DNA from: Halalkalibacillus halophilus DSM 18494
GTDB lineage: Bacteria > Bacillota > Bacilli > Bacillales > Alkalibacillaceae
Direction of reading: 5' to 3'
Assembly: GCF_000423105.1 (NCBI RefSeq)
Contig: NZ_AUHI01000021.1
Coordinates: forward strand, 1-22,757
DNA length: 22,757 nt
A program made the translations under genes and the position numbers. Shown in pieces: positions 15,127 through 22,347 of this stretch. The notes beneath the pieces are model-generated. The model saw only the letters and a program-made list of their open reading frames with translations. It did not search any database and was not told the DNA's origin. Every line of letters begins with the position of its first letter. The stretch's first letter is position 1.

Positions 15127-15492
15127 ATGAAATCCCGTCATTTATCTATATTACTTACGATCCTTCTCACTGTTTCTTGGATCTGGTTTGCTTATGAAGA
15201 TAATAAACCAAAGACAAGTGTGGATTTGGTCAATTATATATCAGTCAATGAAGATGGTGAATTACAAGATGTGATCTTAAATGATTCCTCATTAGAAAGT
15301 ACCGACATAGAAAATCATGTAAACTATTTTCAACATTCAACTCAGGTAAGTCAATTTTTCATTGTGAAAGCAGATCATGAAGATAACTCACTACTAGTTG
15401 AAACGACACCAGGTTTAAATAGTAATAAACTTCACATCAAAGATATTAAAGAGATTGATGCCAATGCCTTACAAGAGATGTTAGCTGAGTGA
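15127..15492 (+). CDS. Small exported or membrane-anchored protein, unknown
   Basis: The protein has 121 residues. A single hydrophobic segment at about residues 7-23 (LSILLTILLTVSWIWFA) follows a basic MKSRH start, so it is a signal peptide or membrane anchor with the rest outside. The outer part is acidic and shows no cysteine or recognisable motif. The ATG has a good ribosome binding site (AAAAGGAGAT). It stands alone between the structured element at 14958-15063 and the DUF1611 gene pair. I do not recognise the family. Confidence 0.7.
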   Translation: MKSRHLSILLTILLTVSWIWFAYEDNKPKTSVDLVNYISVNEDGELQDVILNDSSLESTDIENHVNYFQHSTQVSQFFIVKADHEDNSLLVETTPGLNSNKLHIKDIKEIDANALQEMLAE

Positions 15493-15561
15493 TATACTTG
15501 GCATTCCGGATGTGATTTATTTATAACTATTATAAAATAAAAACTTTTATAAAAAGTGTGT

Positions 15562-15652
15562 TATAATAGATAATACAACGAAAGACGCTTTACCCATTCA
15601 GACCACAGTCCTCGGCTCACTTCGTCTAAATGGGTAAAGTGTTTTTTGTGTT
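15562..15652 (+). promoter_or_regulatory. Promoter and terminator-like leader before the DUF1611 gene
   Basis: A perfect -10 box TATAAT lies at 15562-15567 with a poor -35. The presumed transcript then holds CTTTACCCATT (15588-15598), which pairs perfectly with AATGGGTAAAG (15629-15639). An inner AGAC/GTCT helix (15600-15603, 15624-15627) closes the loop, and a T-rich stretch (TGTTTTTTGTGTTTTT) follows. This is either a transcription attenuator in the leader or the terminator of the gene ending at 15492. Confidence 0.5.
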
Positions 15653-15686
15653 TTTAAATGTTTTTAAAAACTAGGAGGAACAAATA

Positions 15687-16769
15687 TTGAAGAATACAGC
15701 ATTAATTTATTGTGAAGATTATTTCGGTAAAATGGACGGAAAAACAGCAAATGGGTTAGTCCGTCGCTCAGAAAAGTATGACATTGTAGGTGTCATTGAC
15801 AGTAAGAAAGCCGGAATGGATGCAGGTGAGGTTCTAAATCAAGGTAGAAATAGCATTCCAGTATTTCATAGTCTGGAGGATGCAATTAATCGACTTGATG
15901 AACTTCCAGCACAATTTATCTATGGAATTGCTCCCGCTGAAGCATTTCTTAAATCAGCTGAACGGGAACTTTTATTTCAAGCGATGCAGTATGGCATGAA
16001 TCTTATTAATCCATTACATGAGTTCCTAGGCGAAGATGAGGAATTCTTGCAGTACGCAGCCCAGTGTGGAGTCACTATCACAGATGTGCGCAAACCACCT
16101 ATGAAGAAAGACTTACATTTATTTTCCGGCCAAATATTTTCAGTGGAGGCGCCGATTATAGCAGTTTTAGGAACCGATAGTGCGGTTGGGAAAAGAACCA
16201 CAGCTGTTGTGCTCCAGAGTGCTCTTGAAGAAATAGGGCTTAACGTTGCTATGATTGCGACGGGACAAACAGGGTTAATTCAAGGTGCTTCCTATGGAGT
16301 TGCGATTGATGCCCTTCCTTCTCAATATATAACTGGTGAAATTGAAAACCAGATCATGAGAGCTTATAACATAGAAAAACCTGACGTCATTATTGTGGAG
16401 GGACAAGGAGCACTTAGCCACCCTGCTTACATTAGTTCGTCAGGCATATTAAAAGGAGCGAGACCAAGTGCTGTCATTGTTCAACACCCTCCGATGCGCG
16501 TTAATTTAGGAGACTTTCCATTTATGAAAATGCCAACTTTGAAAAGTGAAATTGATTTAATCGAAAATTCTTCGAACGCAAAAGTGGTTGCCATTACGAT
16601 TAATCATGAGAACATGAGGGACGATCAAATCGACCAAACCGTCGCTTCCTATGAGCAGAAGTTTGAAATACCTGCGACAGACGTTCTAAAGCACGGATCA
16701 GATAAGCTGGTCCAAAGTATTCTAACAGCCTTCCCGACGTTAAAAGAGAAGAAGGTTCTGGTCAGATGA
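15687..16769 (+). CDS. DUF1611 family protein (DgcN-like, possible D-amino-acid N-acetyltransferase)
   Basis: This cytosolic P-loop protein has 360 residues. A Rossmann-like N-terminal domain (about 1-130) is followed by a Walker-A-type loop GTDSAVGKRTT (residues 162-172) and the conserved VEGQGALSHPAY motif (around residue 235). A DUF1611 member, DgcN, has been described as a D-glutamate N-acetyltransferase working with a racemase in D-glutamate use. Here the partner gene encodes a PLP racemase-like protein, so a role in D-amino-acid metabolism is plausible but unproven. The start is TTG 15687, eight bases after AGGAGG; no ATG fits. The stop overlaps the next start by 4 bases (ATGA), which implies translational coupling. 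Confidence 0.85.
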   Translation: MKNTALIYCEDYFGKMDGKTANGLVRRSEKYDIVGVIDSKKAGMDAGEVLNQGRNSIPVFHSLEDAINRLDELPAQFIYGIAPAEAFLKSAERELLFQAMQYGMNLINPLHEFLGEDEEFLQYAAQCGVTITDVRKPPMKKDLHLFSGQIFSVEAPIIAVLGTDSAVGKRTTAVVLQSALEEIGLNVAMIATGQTGLIQGASYGVAIDALPSQYITGEIENQIMRAYNIEKPDVIIVEGQGALSHPAYISSSGILKGARPSAVIVQHPPMRVNLGDFPFMKMPTLKSEIDLIENSSNAKVVAITINHENMRDDQIDQTVASYEQKFEIPATDVLKHGSDKLVQSILTAFPTLKEKKVLVR

Positions 16770-17866
16770 ATCTAACAGTCGAACCACCTAAACAACTTTA
16801 TCTGAAACATAAAATGCCGAAAATAGAGATTAACCTTTCCAAAATCGCTCATAATGCTAGAATGCTTAAGTCGATGTACCAGTCGAAAGGCATTCATATA
16901 ATGGGTGTAACAAAAGGTGTCTGTGGCAGCCTTGAAATTGCCAACCTTCTCGTTGATCAGGGTATATCACAATTAGGAGATTCCAAGATAGAGAATCTAA
17001 AAAGAATGAAAGAAGCAGGTGTACAAGCAGAGTTTGTCTTATTGAGAACGCCTGCACTTAGTGAAATCGAGGCCGTTGTAGACTATGCAGATATCAGTTT
17101 AAACTCTGAACTGGAGGTCATTCAACGATTATCTGAATGCGCATTAGAGAAAAACACCGTGCATAAAATAATTCTTATGATCGAGCTGGGTGATTTACGT
17201 GAAGGCGTAATGCCAGACCAACTCGATCGCTACATCCAAAGTATTTTACAACTGCGCGGCATAGAGGTCGTAGGGGTTGGAGCTAATTTCGCTTGTTTTG
17301 GAGGAGTAAAGCCGGATGCAAAAAAAATGAATACACTCTCGCACTTAGCCAGTGAAATTAGAAATCGATACCACCTATCCTTGCCGTTTATTTCAGGGGG
17401 GAATTCTGCTAATTACAACTGGTTCACATCCACTGAACAGATGGGTGAAATTAATCAGTTGCGTATTGGCGAATCAATTCTGCTCGGACAGGAAACCCTT
17501 TCACGCACCCCTATTCCAGGATTGTATACGGACGCTTTCACGTTTTATTCGGAAGTCATTGAATCAAAAATCAAACCCTCCGTCCCGTACGGAGAAATTG
17601 CACAAAACGCATTAGGGTTTTACCCCGAATTTGAAGAAAAAGGGAACATACGACACGCAATTCTAGGCGTCGGAATCCAAGACGTCCTTGTGGGTGGCCT
17701 AACTTCACTCCTAGATGTCAACATCATAGGATTCAGCAGTGACCATACCGTCCTTGATGCAAAGAAAGTCGACTTACAAGTAGGAGATGCAGTCGCTTTT
17801 AACTTAAACTATGGCGCGTTACTATCCTTAATGACATCGTCTACTGTAAGCAAAGAATATGTATAA
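16766..17866 (+). CDS. Alanine/ornithine racemase-like PLP enzyme (fold type III)
   Basis: The protein has 366 residues with the N-terminal TIM-barrel fold of alanine racemase-like enzymes. The PLP lysine is K50 in IMGVTKGVCG. Other marks are LLRTPALSEIEAVVDYADISLNSE, MIELGDLREGVMP, GVGANFACFGGVKP, FISGGNSANY and LRIGESILLG. Together they resemble clostridial ornithine racemase more than biosynthetic alanine racemase. Family enzymes interconvert L and D amino acids; the substrate here is not certain. The start at 16766 gives a 4-base overlap with the DUF1611 gene; the internal ATG (codon 17) would match the family start but has no ribosome binding site. A terminator follows at 17899. Confidence 0.87.
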   Translation: MNLTVEPPKQLYLKHKMPKIEINLSKIAHNARMLKSMYQSKGIHIMGVTKGVCGSLEIANLLVDQGISQLGDSKIENLKRMKEAGVQAEFVLLRTPALSEIEAVVDYADISLNSELEVIQRLSECALEKNTVHKIILMIELGDLREGVMPDQLDRYIQSILQLRGIEVVGVGANFACFGGVKPDAKKMNTLSHLASEIRNRYHLSLPFISGGNSANYNWFTSTEQMGEINQLRIGESILLGQETLSRTPIPGLYTDAFTFYSEVIESKIKPSVPYGEIAQNALGFYPEFEEKGNIRHAILGVGIQDVLVGGLTSLLDVNIIGFSSDHTVLDAKKVDLQVGDAVAFNLNYGALLSLMTSSTVSKEYV

Positions 17867-17898
17867 ATAATCTATCAATTGAAATGAAAAAATTACTC

Positions 17899-17924
17899 GA
17901 CCGTCAGCTGACTGGTCTTTTTTT
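17899..17924 (+). terminator. Intrinsic terminator of the DUF1611/racemase operon
   Basis: GACCGTC pairs with GACTGGTC with one bulged T, loop AGCT, followed by seven Ts (17918-17924). The stretch from the A-run through ATTACTCGACCGT is almost identical to the terminator at 1014-1051 that hosts the group II intron. Confidence 0.85.
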
Positions 17925-17926
17925 AT

Positions 17927-17951
17927 AACTTGTAAGTATTACTTACAAGTT
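17927..17951. repeat. Perfect 25-bp palindrome, operator-like
   Basis: AACTTGTAAGTA-T-TACTTACAAGTT has 12-bp arms and a one-base centre. It begins two bases after the operon terminator. Both flanking genes end toward it, so no start codon is near. It could be an operator left behind, a second terminator stem, or a protein-binding site. Confidence 0.6.
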
Positions 17952-17995
17952 CAGAATGAAGGGTTAAGAGAATTAATTGGATTGTAAAATAATAT

Positions 17996-18080
17996 ATGCC
18001 TTTGAAAGCAAAAGGCATTTGGATAAATAAAACAGTCACTATATGAAAAAGAGAGATAAGCACTAACTGCTCATCTCTCT
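17996..18080 (-). terminator. Hairpins at the 3' end of the dus gene
   Basis: The main terminator pairs AGAGAGATAAGC (18050-18061) with GCTCATCTCTCT (18069-18080) with one mismatch. In the minus direction it runs into five Ts, 17 bases after the dus stop codon. A second small hairpin, ATGCCTTT/AAAGGCAT (17996-18018), lies beyond it. Confidence 0.7.
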
Positions 18081-18096
18081 AATAACTTTTATCAAC

Positions 18097-19095
18097 CTAA
18101 GAAAAAGTAATCCCTTCTTCTTCCTTCACTTCATTCTGTTCCGCAAACTCATCCAACAATTCACGCACTTCATCCGTAGATTCCGTACTCATCAGGCGAT
18201 GTCTCAGGTCACTTGCACCTTTGAAGTCGCGGACGTAAATTTTAAAGAAGCGGCGAAGTGGTTTGAAATTCCGTGGTTCGAGTTCTTCGGAATATTTATC
18301 ATGTAAATCAAGCTGCAGTCGCAGTAGTCCGAGTAGGTCTTCGCTCGTATGTTCCTTCTTCTCGGTTGCAAAGGCATACGGATTATGGAAGATTCCTCGT
18401 CCGATCATCACGCCATCTACACCATATCTTTCAACAAGCTCCAGCCCTTTCTGTCGGTCAGGAATGTCTCCATTAATCGTTAGTAGCGTATGGGGGGCCA
18501 CTTCATCACGAAGCTTCTTGATTTCAGGAATCAACTCCCAATGCGCATCGACATTACTCATTTCCTTTTTCGTACGGAGATGGATGGAAAGGTTGACGAT
18601 ATCCTGTTCAAGGATGTGCTTCAGCCAGTCGTGCCATTCGCTTACTTCCGTATAACCAAGACGAGTCTTCACACTTACAGGTAGACCACCTGCTTTGGCT
18701 GCTTGAATGATTTCTGCTGCAACATCCGGGCGACGAATTAGTCCGCAACCTTTACCTTTCGTTGCAACATTAAGCGCTGGACAGCCCATATTGATATCTA
18801 CACCACTAAAGCCCATTTCTGCCATGCCAATACTCATCTCGCGGAAATGTTCCGGCTTGTCTCCCCAAATATGCGCAACAAGCGGCTGTTCATCCTCTGT
18901 GAACGTTAGTCGCCCGCGCACACTGTCTATTCCTCTCGGGTGGCAGTAACTTTCCGTATTCGTAAACTCAGTAAAAAACACGTCAGGTCTCGCTGCTTCA
19001 CTGACCACATGACGAAAAACAACGTCTGTCACAGCTTCCATCGGTGCCAACACAAAAAACGGCTTCGGCAACTCATGCCAAAAATTATTCTTCAT
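18097..19095 (-). CDS. dus: tRNA-dihydrouridine synthase
   Basis: This 332-residue FMN- and NAD(P)H-dependent enzyme reduces particular uridines of tRNA, mostly in the D-loop, to dihydrouridine. Family marks are FFVLAPMEAVTDVVFRHVV at the N-terminus, DINMGCPALNVATKGKGCGLI with the catalytic cysteine C105, the substrate-phase motif VSVKTRLGY, LSIHLRTKKEM, LLTINGDI and GVDGVMIGRGIFHNPY for FMN phosphate binding. The length and spacing are those of the Bacillus YfjN-type Dus. Which uridine it modifies cannot be told. The start ATG 19095 has only a weak AGGG upstream. It is a single gene with its own terminator. Confidence 0.93.
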   Translation of the reverse strand: MKNNFWHELPKPFFVLAPMEAVTDVVFRHVVSEAARPDVFFTEFTNTESYCHPRGIDSVRGRLTFTEDEQPLVAHIWGDKPEHFREMSIGMAEMGFSGVDINMGCPALNVATKGKGCGLIRRPDVAAEIIQAAKAGGLPVSVKTRLGYTEVSEWHDWLKHILEQDIVNLSIHLRTKKEMSNVDAHWELIPEIKKLRDEVAPHTLLTINGDIPDRQKGLELVERYGVDGVMIGRGIFHNPYAFATEKKEHTSEDLLGLLRLQLDLHDKYSEELEPRNFKPLRRFFKIYVRDFKGASDLRHRLMSTESTDEVRELLDEFAEQNEVKEEEGITFS

Positions 19096-19150
19096 ACTAT
19101 ATCTGAACCCTTTCTATCAGGAAATCATCTTTCAACATAAACTTTCACAA

Positions 19151-19179
19151 GTGAATTCTGCAGTCACACTAGAATTCAC
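19151..19179. repeat. Inverted repeat upstream of the dus gene
   Basis: GTGAATTCT (19151-19159) and AGAATTCAC (19171-19179) form a perfect 9-bp inverted repeat with an 11-base spacer, about 55 bases before the dus start codon. There is no T-run, so an operator is more likely than a terminator. Confidence 0.4.
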
Positions 19180-19293
19180 CATTATATACTTTAATAGTAT
19201 CAAACGAAAAGTGCAAGGGACAACTTTTGGCGGTTGGTAGGAATTTTTTAATGTAGGGTGTGTAAGTGTTAGGGAGTAATAAACATTGTAAGA

Positions 19294-19353
19294 AGAGGTC
19301 TTCTAACTTTTTTGAAGGGTGATGATTCAAAAGTTGATTTAAGGAAGACCTCT
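19294..19353 (-). terminator. Long hairpin downstream of the YfzA-like gene
   Basis: AGAGGTCTTC (19294-19303) pairs perfectly with GAAGACCTCT (19344-19353), and AACTTTTTTGAA with TTCAAAAGTT adds an inner stem. It lies just beyond the minus-strand gene ending at 19374. The T-run lies on the entry side of the hairpin in that direction, so its terminator role is unsure; a small repeat element is possible. Confidence 0.4.
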
Positions 19354-19373
19354 ACATAAAAAAAGGCTACAAA

Positions 19374-19655
19374 TCAATTTGAGTGATCTCGTCTTAGTAG
19401 AAAAAGGAAAAGATCTTTCATACCTGTGAAAATTATATGCAATACACCAAGCACGGTAATTATTTTAAATATCGGGTTCTCATATAAAGTAAGCCACTCT
19501 GAAAAAAGTTTTGTCTCTACAATTCTACTAGCAAAGTTTCCTATTCGATTAGGACTAGGTTCGAGAAATGTCCCATCTATAAGTATAAAGATGAACTGTA
19601 ATAGGATAAAAATGCTGATTGTATAGAGCCACTTTTTTCTTAGTTTTGATTTCAT
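19374..19655 (-). CDS. Small membrane protein, possibly YfzA-like
   Basis: The protein has 93 residues and two hydrophobic segments (about 11-29 and 61-87). The first is followed by IDGTFLEPSPNRIGNFASRIVE, a pattern I loosely associate with the Bacillus YfzA family, although the match is from memory and weak. Both ends are basic (KSKLRKKW and LLRRDHSN), which suggests they stay inside the cell. No function is known. The start ATG is preceded by AAGGGGGG. Confidence 0.7.
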   Translation of the reverse strand: MKSKLRKKWLYTISIFILLQFIFILIDGTFLEPSPNRIGNFASRIVETKLFSEWLTLYENPIFKIITVLGVLHIIFTGMKDLFLFLLRRDHSN

Positions 19656-19856
19656 GATTACCCCCCTTAAATCAACTACCCATATTGTATGGATTTATTT
19701 TCTTTAAATAACATACTTTTGTAACAGCTTACAATACAAAAATGAATTTGTGAAGGGTGGTGGTGAAGTGCAGTAATTTGGGTGATTTTAATAGTTACTG
19801 CGCTCACTATTTCCGTTATAATAGCGATAATGTACATATAGAAAGAAGGAGCACCT

Positions 19857-20486
19857 ATGAAGTTTATCATTCAACATAGTATGTTTACGTTAGGATTATT
19901 GATCTTTAGCTACGGAATCGCGCTCGCGGTGACAGTGCAACACCTTGGGATCCACCCATGGGATGTGTTAAGTATCGCTCTATTTGATTTGTTCGGACTA
20001 TCTATTGGGACATGGGCGGTCATTGTTGGCATGGTGCTCGTCGGGATTTCGTTAATATTAGATAAAAAATACATCAATTATGGAACATTCCTAAACGGTA
20101 TTCTTGTCGGTCCATTAGTTGATTTATTCTTATGGTTAGACTGGTTTCCTGCCAGCAGTACTTATGCCGTTCAAGTTATCATTTTATTATTTGCAATTGT
20201 CGTGATGGGATTCGGTGGGGGAATGTATGCAGCAGCCAAGATCGGTGTCGGCCCACGTGATGGGTTCATGTTGTCGATTTCAGATAAAGTGGGCTGGTCG
20301 ATTAGCCGAGTAAGAATTATTGTGGAATCTTCCGTACTTGTTCTAGCATTTGTGCTAGGAGGGCCAGTATTCATTTTCACGTTTATTTATACCTTTATCC
20401 AAAGTCCAATTTTTCAACAGTCGTATCATTTTCATACGAGACAGCTGGATAGGTTGTTGGATGTGGGTGGACATAAGTTTACTTAG
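19857..20486 (+). CDS. YczE/YitT-type integral membrane protein
   Basis: The protein has 209 residues with about five hydrophobic segments. The pattern LGLLIFSYGIALAVTVQHLGIHPWDVLSIAL, GTFLNGILVGPLVDLFL, GFGGGMYAAAKIGVGPRDGFML and VRIIVESSVLVLAFVLGGP is that of the YczE/YyaS membrane protein group. In B. subtilis, YczE is needed for surfactin production, but the general role is not known and no peptide synthetase gene lies here. It starts at ATG 19857 after AAGGAG; a TATAAT box at 19817-19822 lies at a plausible promoter position. It is probably a single gene. Confidence 0.85.
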   Translation: MKFIIQHSMFTLGLLIFSYGIALAVTVQHLGIHPWDVLSIALFDLFGLSIGTWAVIVGMVLVGISLILDKKYINYGTFLNGILVGPLVDLFLWLDWFPASSTYAVQVIILLFAIVVMGFGGGMYAAAKIGVGPRDGFMLSISDKVGWSISRVRIIVESSVLVLAFVLGGPVFIFTFIYTFIQSPIFQQSYHFHTRQLDRLLDVGGHKFT

Positions 20487-20531
20487 AGTTGTAGATGCAA
20501 GGCTTATAAATTAATGAAATGGGGGGTCATC

Positions 20532-20768
20532 ATGACTGAAATTATAAAAGCTAATGAAAGTCACGTGGAAGGGATTGCAGACGTTTGTACTAATGCATAT
20601 TGGGCTACCTATGAGGCGACTCACATAGAAGAGTACATTAAAAGACTCTATCTATTTTTCTTGATTGGACAGGCATTTAAAATGATAATAATCAACACAA
20701 GGAGAATAGCTGCATATTCACCTATGAAGATTAACCAAATGATACCACATGAATTGCAATACCAATAA
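20532..20768 (+). pseudogene. Truncated GNAT acetyltransferase gene
   Basis: The frame opens with a GNAT-like N-terminus (MTEIIKANESHVEGIADVCTN..., continuing through YWATYEATHIEEYIKR) after a TGGGGGG ribosome binding site. From about residue 41 the sequence no longer resembles an acetyltransferase and stops after 78 residues. GNAT enzymes need about 140-170 residues, and the acetyl-CoA-binding R/Q-x-x-G-x-G/A motif is absent. I read it as a 5' fragment fused to unrelated sequence. The break lies about 100-170 bases before a tRNA gene. Confidence 0.65.
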
Positions 20769-20826
20769 CTGAATAAAATTTTCTTTTAAAATAGTTTCAG
20801 TGATGATAGAATGTTTTTGTATTAAC

Positions 20827-20899
20827 GGGGCATTAGCTCAGCTGGGAGAGCGCTTCGCTGGCAGTGAAGAGGTCATCGGTTCGAGCCCGATATGCTCCA
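20827..20899 (+). tRNA. tRNA-Ala (anticodon GGC)
   Basis: All four arms fold. The acceptor stem is GGGGCAT/ATGCTCC with one G-U pair, followed by discriminator A at 20899. The D-arm is GCTCAGCTGGGAGAGC, the anticodon stem CTTCG/TGAAG with loop CTGGCAG, and the T-arm ATCGG-TTCGAGC-CCGAT. The anticodon GGC reads alanine codons GCC and GCU. The CCA end is not encoded. It is a lone tRNA gene with its own terminator. Confidence 0.95.
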
Positions 20900-20906
20900 T
20901 TGAACG

Positions 20907-20937
20907 GAACCTTTGTTTATCAAGGGTTCTTTTTTTA
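20907..20937 (+). terminator. Terminator of the tRNA-Ala gene
   Basis: A 9-bp stem (GAACCTTTG, 20907-20915, with CAAGGGTTC, 20921-20929, one G-U pair) and a TTTAT loop are followed by eight Ts. Confidence 0.85.
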
Positions 20938-20957
20938 ACTAATTTATTAATATTCTC

Positions 20958-20986
20958 TTTACGGAATATTCCTTTTGAGTTATACT
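20958..20986 (+). promoter_or_regulatory. Promoter with a palindromic operator in the spacer, apparently leaderless
   Basis: TTTACG (20958-20963), a 17-bp spacer and TATACT (20981-20986) make a sigma-A promoter. The palindrome GGAATATTCC (20963-20972) sits in the spacer, where an ArsR-type repressor would block it. The ATG at 20993 lies seven bases after the -10 box, at the expected transcription start, so the mRNA probably has no leader. Confidence 0.55.
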
Positions 20987-20992
20987 TAAAAT

Positions 20993-21319
20993 ATGGAAAG
21001 AATATTTAGTGCTCTAGCAGAATCAAATCGAATAAGAATCGTTCAACTATTAAAAGAAAAACCACTTACAGTAGGAGAGGTCGCCGAAAATCTTCAACTG
21101 CGTCAACCTCAGGCTTCTAAACATTTAAAAGTACTTCATGATGCTGGCATTGTTGAAGTGATACCACAGGCTAACCGGAGATTTTACAGACTGCGCCCTG
21201 AGCCATTCAAAGAGTTAGACGTTTGGTTCGATTCCTTTCGATCGATTTGGGAGGGTCGTTTAGACCGGTTGGACGATTATCTACATGATTTACAGGCAGA
21301 AGAATCGAATGAGGATTAA
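20993..21319 (+). CDS. ArsR-family winged-helix transcriptional regulator
   Basis: This DNA-binding protein has 108 residues. It begins with the typical MERIFSALAESNRIRIVQLL, then has the helix-turn-helix VGEVAENLQLRQPQASKHLKVLHDAGIVEV (about residues 26-56) and a wing (QANRRFYRLRPE). It has no ELCVCDL-like metal-binding cysteine motif, so it is not a classic metal sensor. The C-terminal half (WFDSFRSIWEGRLDRLDDYL) is that of the ArsR regulators paired with AHSA1 genes. The start is fixed: a TAA lies one codon before ATG 20993, no ribosome binding site is present, and the promoter -10 box ends seven bases upstream. It most likely represses itself and the next gene. Confidence 0.88.
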   Translation: MERIFSALAESNRIRIVQLLKEKPLTVGEVAENLQLRQPQASKHLKVLHDAGIVEVIPQANRRFYRLRPEPFKELDVWFDSFRSIWEGRLDRLDDYLHDLQAEESNED

Positions 21320-21406
21320 AAAGAACTTCACCATTGTGTAACCAACTGTTCATTTGGAGTACTCAGTATTTTTAGCTTCAAAAAATCTCAAGTTGGAGGA
21401 ATGTAG

Positions 21407-21928
21407 ATGAATGAAAACAAAGCTAGTTCACAGATGAAGCATTGGGTAGAAGGGAAAGAGTTAGTGGTTGAAAAGGAATTTACTGCACCAAGGAATCTTG
21501 TGTTTAAAATGTTCTCGGACCCCGTTCATTTAGCTAATTGGTGGGGACCAAAAGGTTGGGAAACAACCAATTCTCGTTTTGAATTTGAGCCGAACGGTGT
21601 ATGGAATTATTGTATGGAGTGTGTGGATAAAGACCAAGTAGATTTTTACGGTCAAAAATCTTGTGGGAAATCAATATTTCATGAAATTGTATCCCCTGAC
21701 AAAATCGTGTACACGGATGTTTTTGCTGATGAGGATGGGACTCCTACACCTGGAGCCCCGGAAATGCATATCACATTGACGCTTGAAGAAAATCAAGGTA
21801 AGACCAAGCTTCTATCACGGACTCAGTTCGCATCTGAGGAAGAGGTACAAAAAGTTATTGATATGGGTGTAGTTCAAGGGTTAACATCACATTATGAAGA
21901 ACTGGATAGTTATTTAAATCAACTATAA
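21407..21928 (+). CDS. SRPBCC/AHSA1-domain protein
   Basis: The protein has 173 residues. A SRPBCC fold of the Aha1-C-terminal-like kind spans about residues 18-170: VVEKEFTAPRNLVFKMFSDPVHLANWWGPKGW at the start, then GRFEF-like and HEIV-PDKIVYTD strands, and the closing helix VQGLTSHYEELDSYL. Such proteins form a cavity for a hydrophobic ligand; no reaction is established for this subgroup. It lies 87 bases after an ArsR-type regulator gene, a frequent pairing in bacilli, and is probably under its control. The ATG follows GGAGG by seven bases. Two or three cysteines (C48-C51-like pattern MECV, SCGK) are present, without known meaning. Confidence 0.85.
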   Translation: MNENKASSQMKHWVEGKELVVEKEFTAPRNLVFKMFSDPVHLANWWGPKGWETTNSRFEFEPNGVWNYCMECVDKDQVDFYGQKSCGKSIFHEIVSPDKIVYTDVFADEDGTPTPGAPEMHITLTLEENQGKTKLLSRTQFASEEEVQKVIDMGVVQGLTSHYEELDSYLNQL

Positions 21929-22030
21929 TTTAGAAGCTCAGACAGCAAAAATTCAGGACTTACTATTCGAAGTAAAGATAAATTATCTTCGAAAAGGATA
22001 GAAAAGTTTAAAATACTCCACATCATTAAT

Positions 22031-22067
22031 GAAGATGCCTCGGCTGTTCTTACAGCTGGGCATCTTC
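22031..22067. terminator. Bidirectional terminator hairpin
   Basis: GAAGATGCC (22031-22039) pairs perfectly with GGCATCTTC (22059-22067), with an inner GCTG/CAGC. It lies between the convergent SRPBCC gene and the truncated gene at 22098. The T content after the stem is modest. Confidence 0.7.
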
Positions 22068-22097
22068 TCTTTGATAATAACCTAGAAAAATCTAATT

Positions 22098-22347
22098 TTA
22101 TTTAATTGATGTAAATGATTTTCTCCAAGAAACGTCCCTCACTGATTCTGGGATTTTTTCAACCCCTTTCTTTACAGCAGTAATCGTTTCTTCAGCTTCC
22201 ATTACCAGCGCATCAAGTAGTTGAAAAGACTCTTCAGCTACTAATAATTCATCCTCATTTACTTCTAATACAAAGCTTTCTAGATTAAAGCTATCAGCAT
22301 CATTATGATAACCTATCAAAAGAATATGAATATAACAACAAAGGAAG
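22098..22347 (-). pseudogene. 3' part of an unidentified gene cut by an IS21-type element
   Basis: The minus-strand frame holds a convincing acidic C-terminal region (from about GYHNDADSFNLES through ELLVAEESFQLLDALVMEAEET to KSFTSIK) of about 70 residues. Upstream the frame runs straight into sequence that looks like the left end of an IS21-family element, and no ribosome binding site or start is found. So the gene appears truncated by insertion. Heptad-like leucine and glutamate spacing suggests a helical protein. I do not recognise the family. Confidence 0.5.

Noticed and set aside
18263..19140. Several plus-strand frames opposite the dus gene
   Set aside because: The minus strand encodes an intact tRNA-dihydrouridine synthase, so these are antisense shadows.
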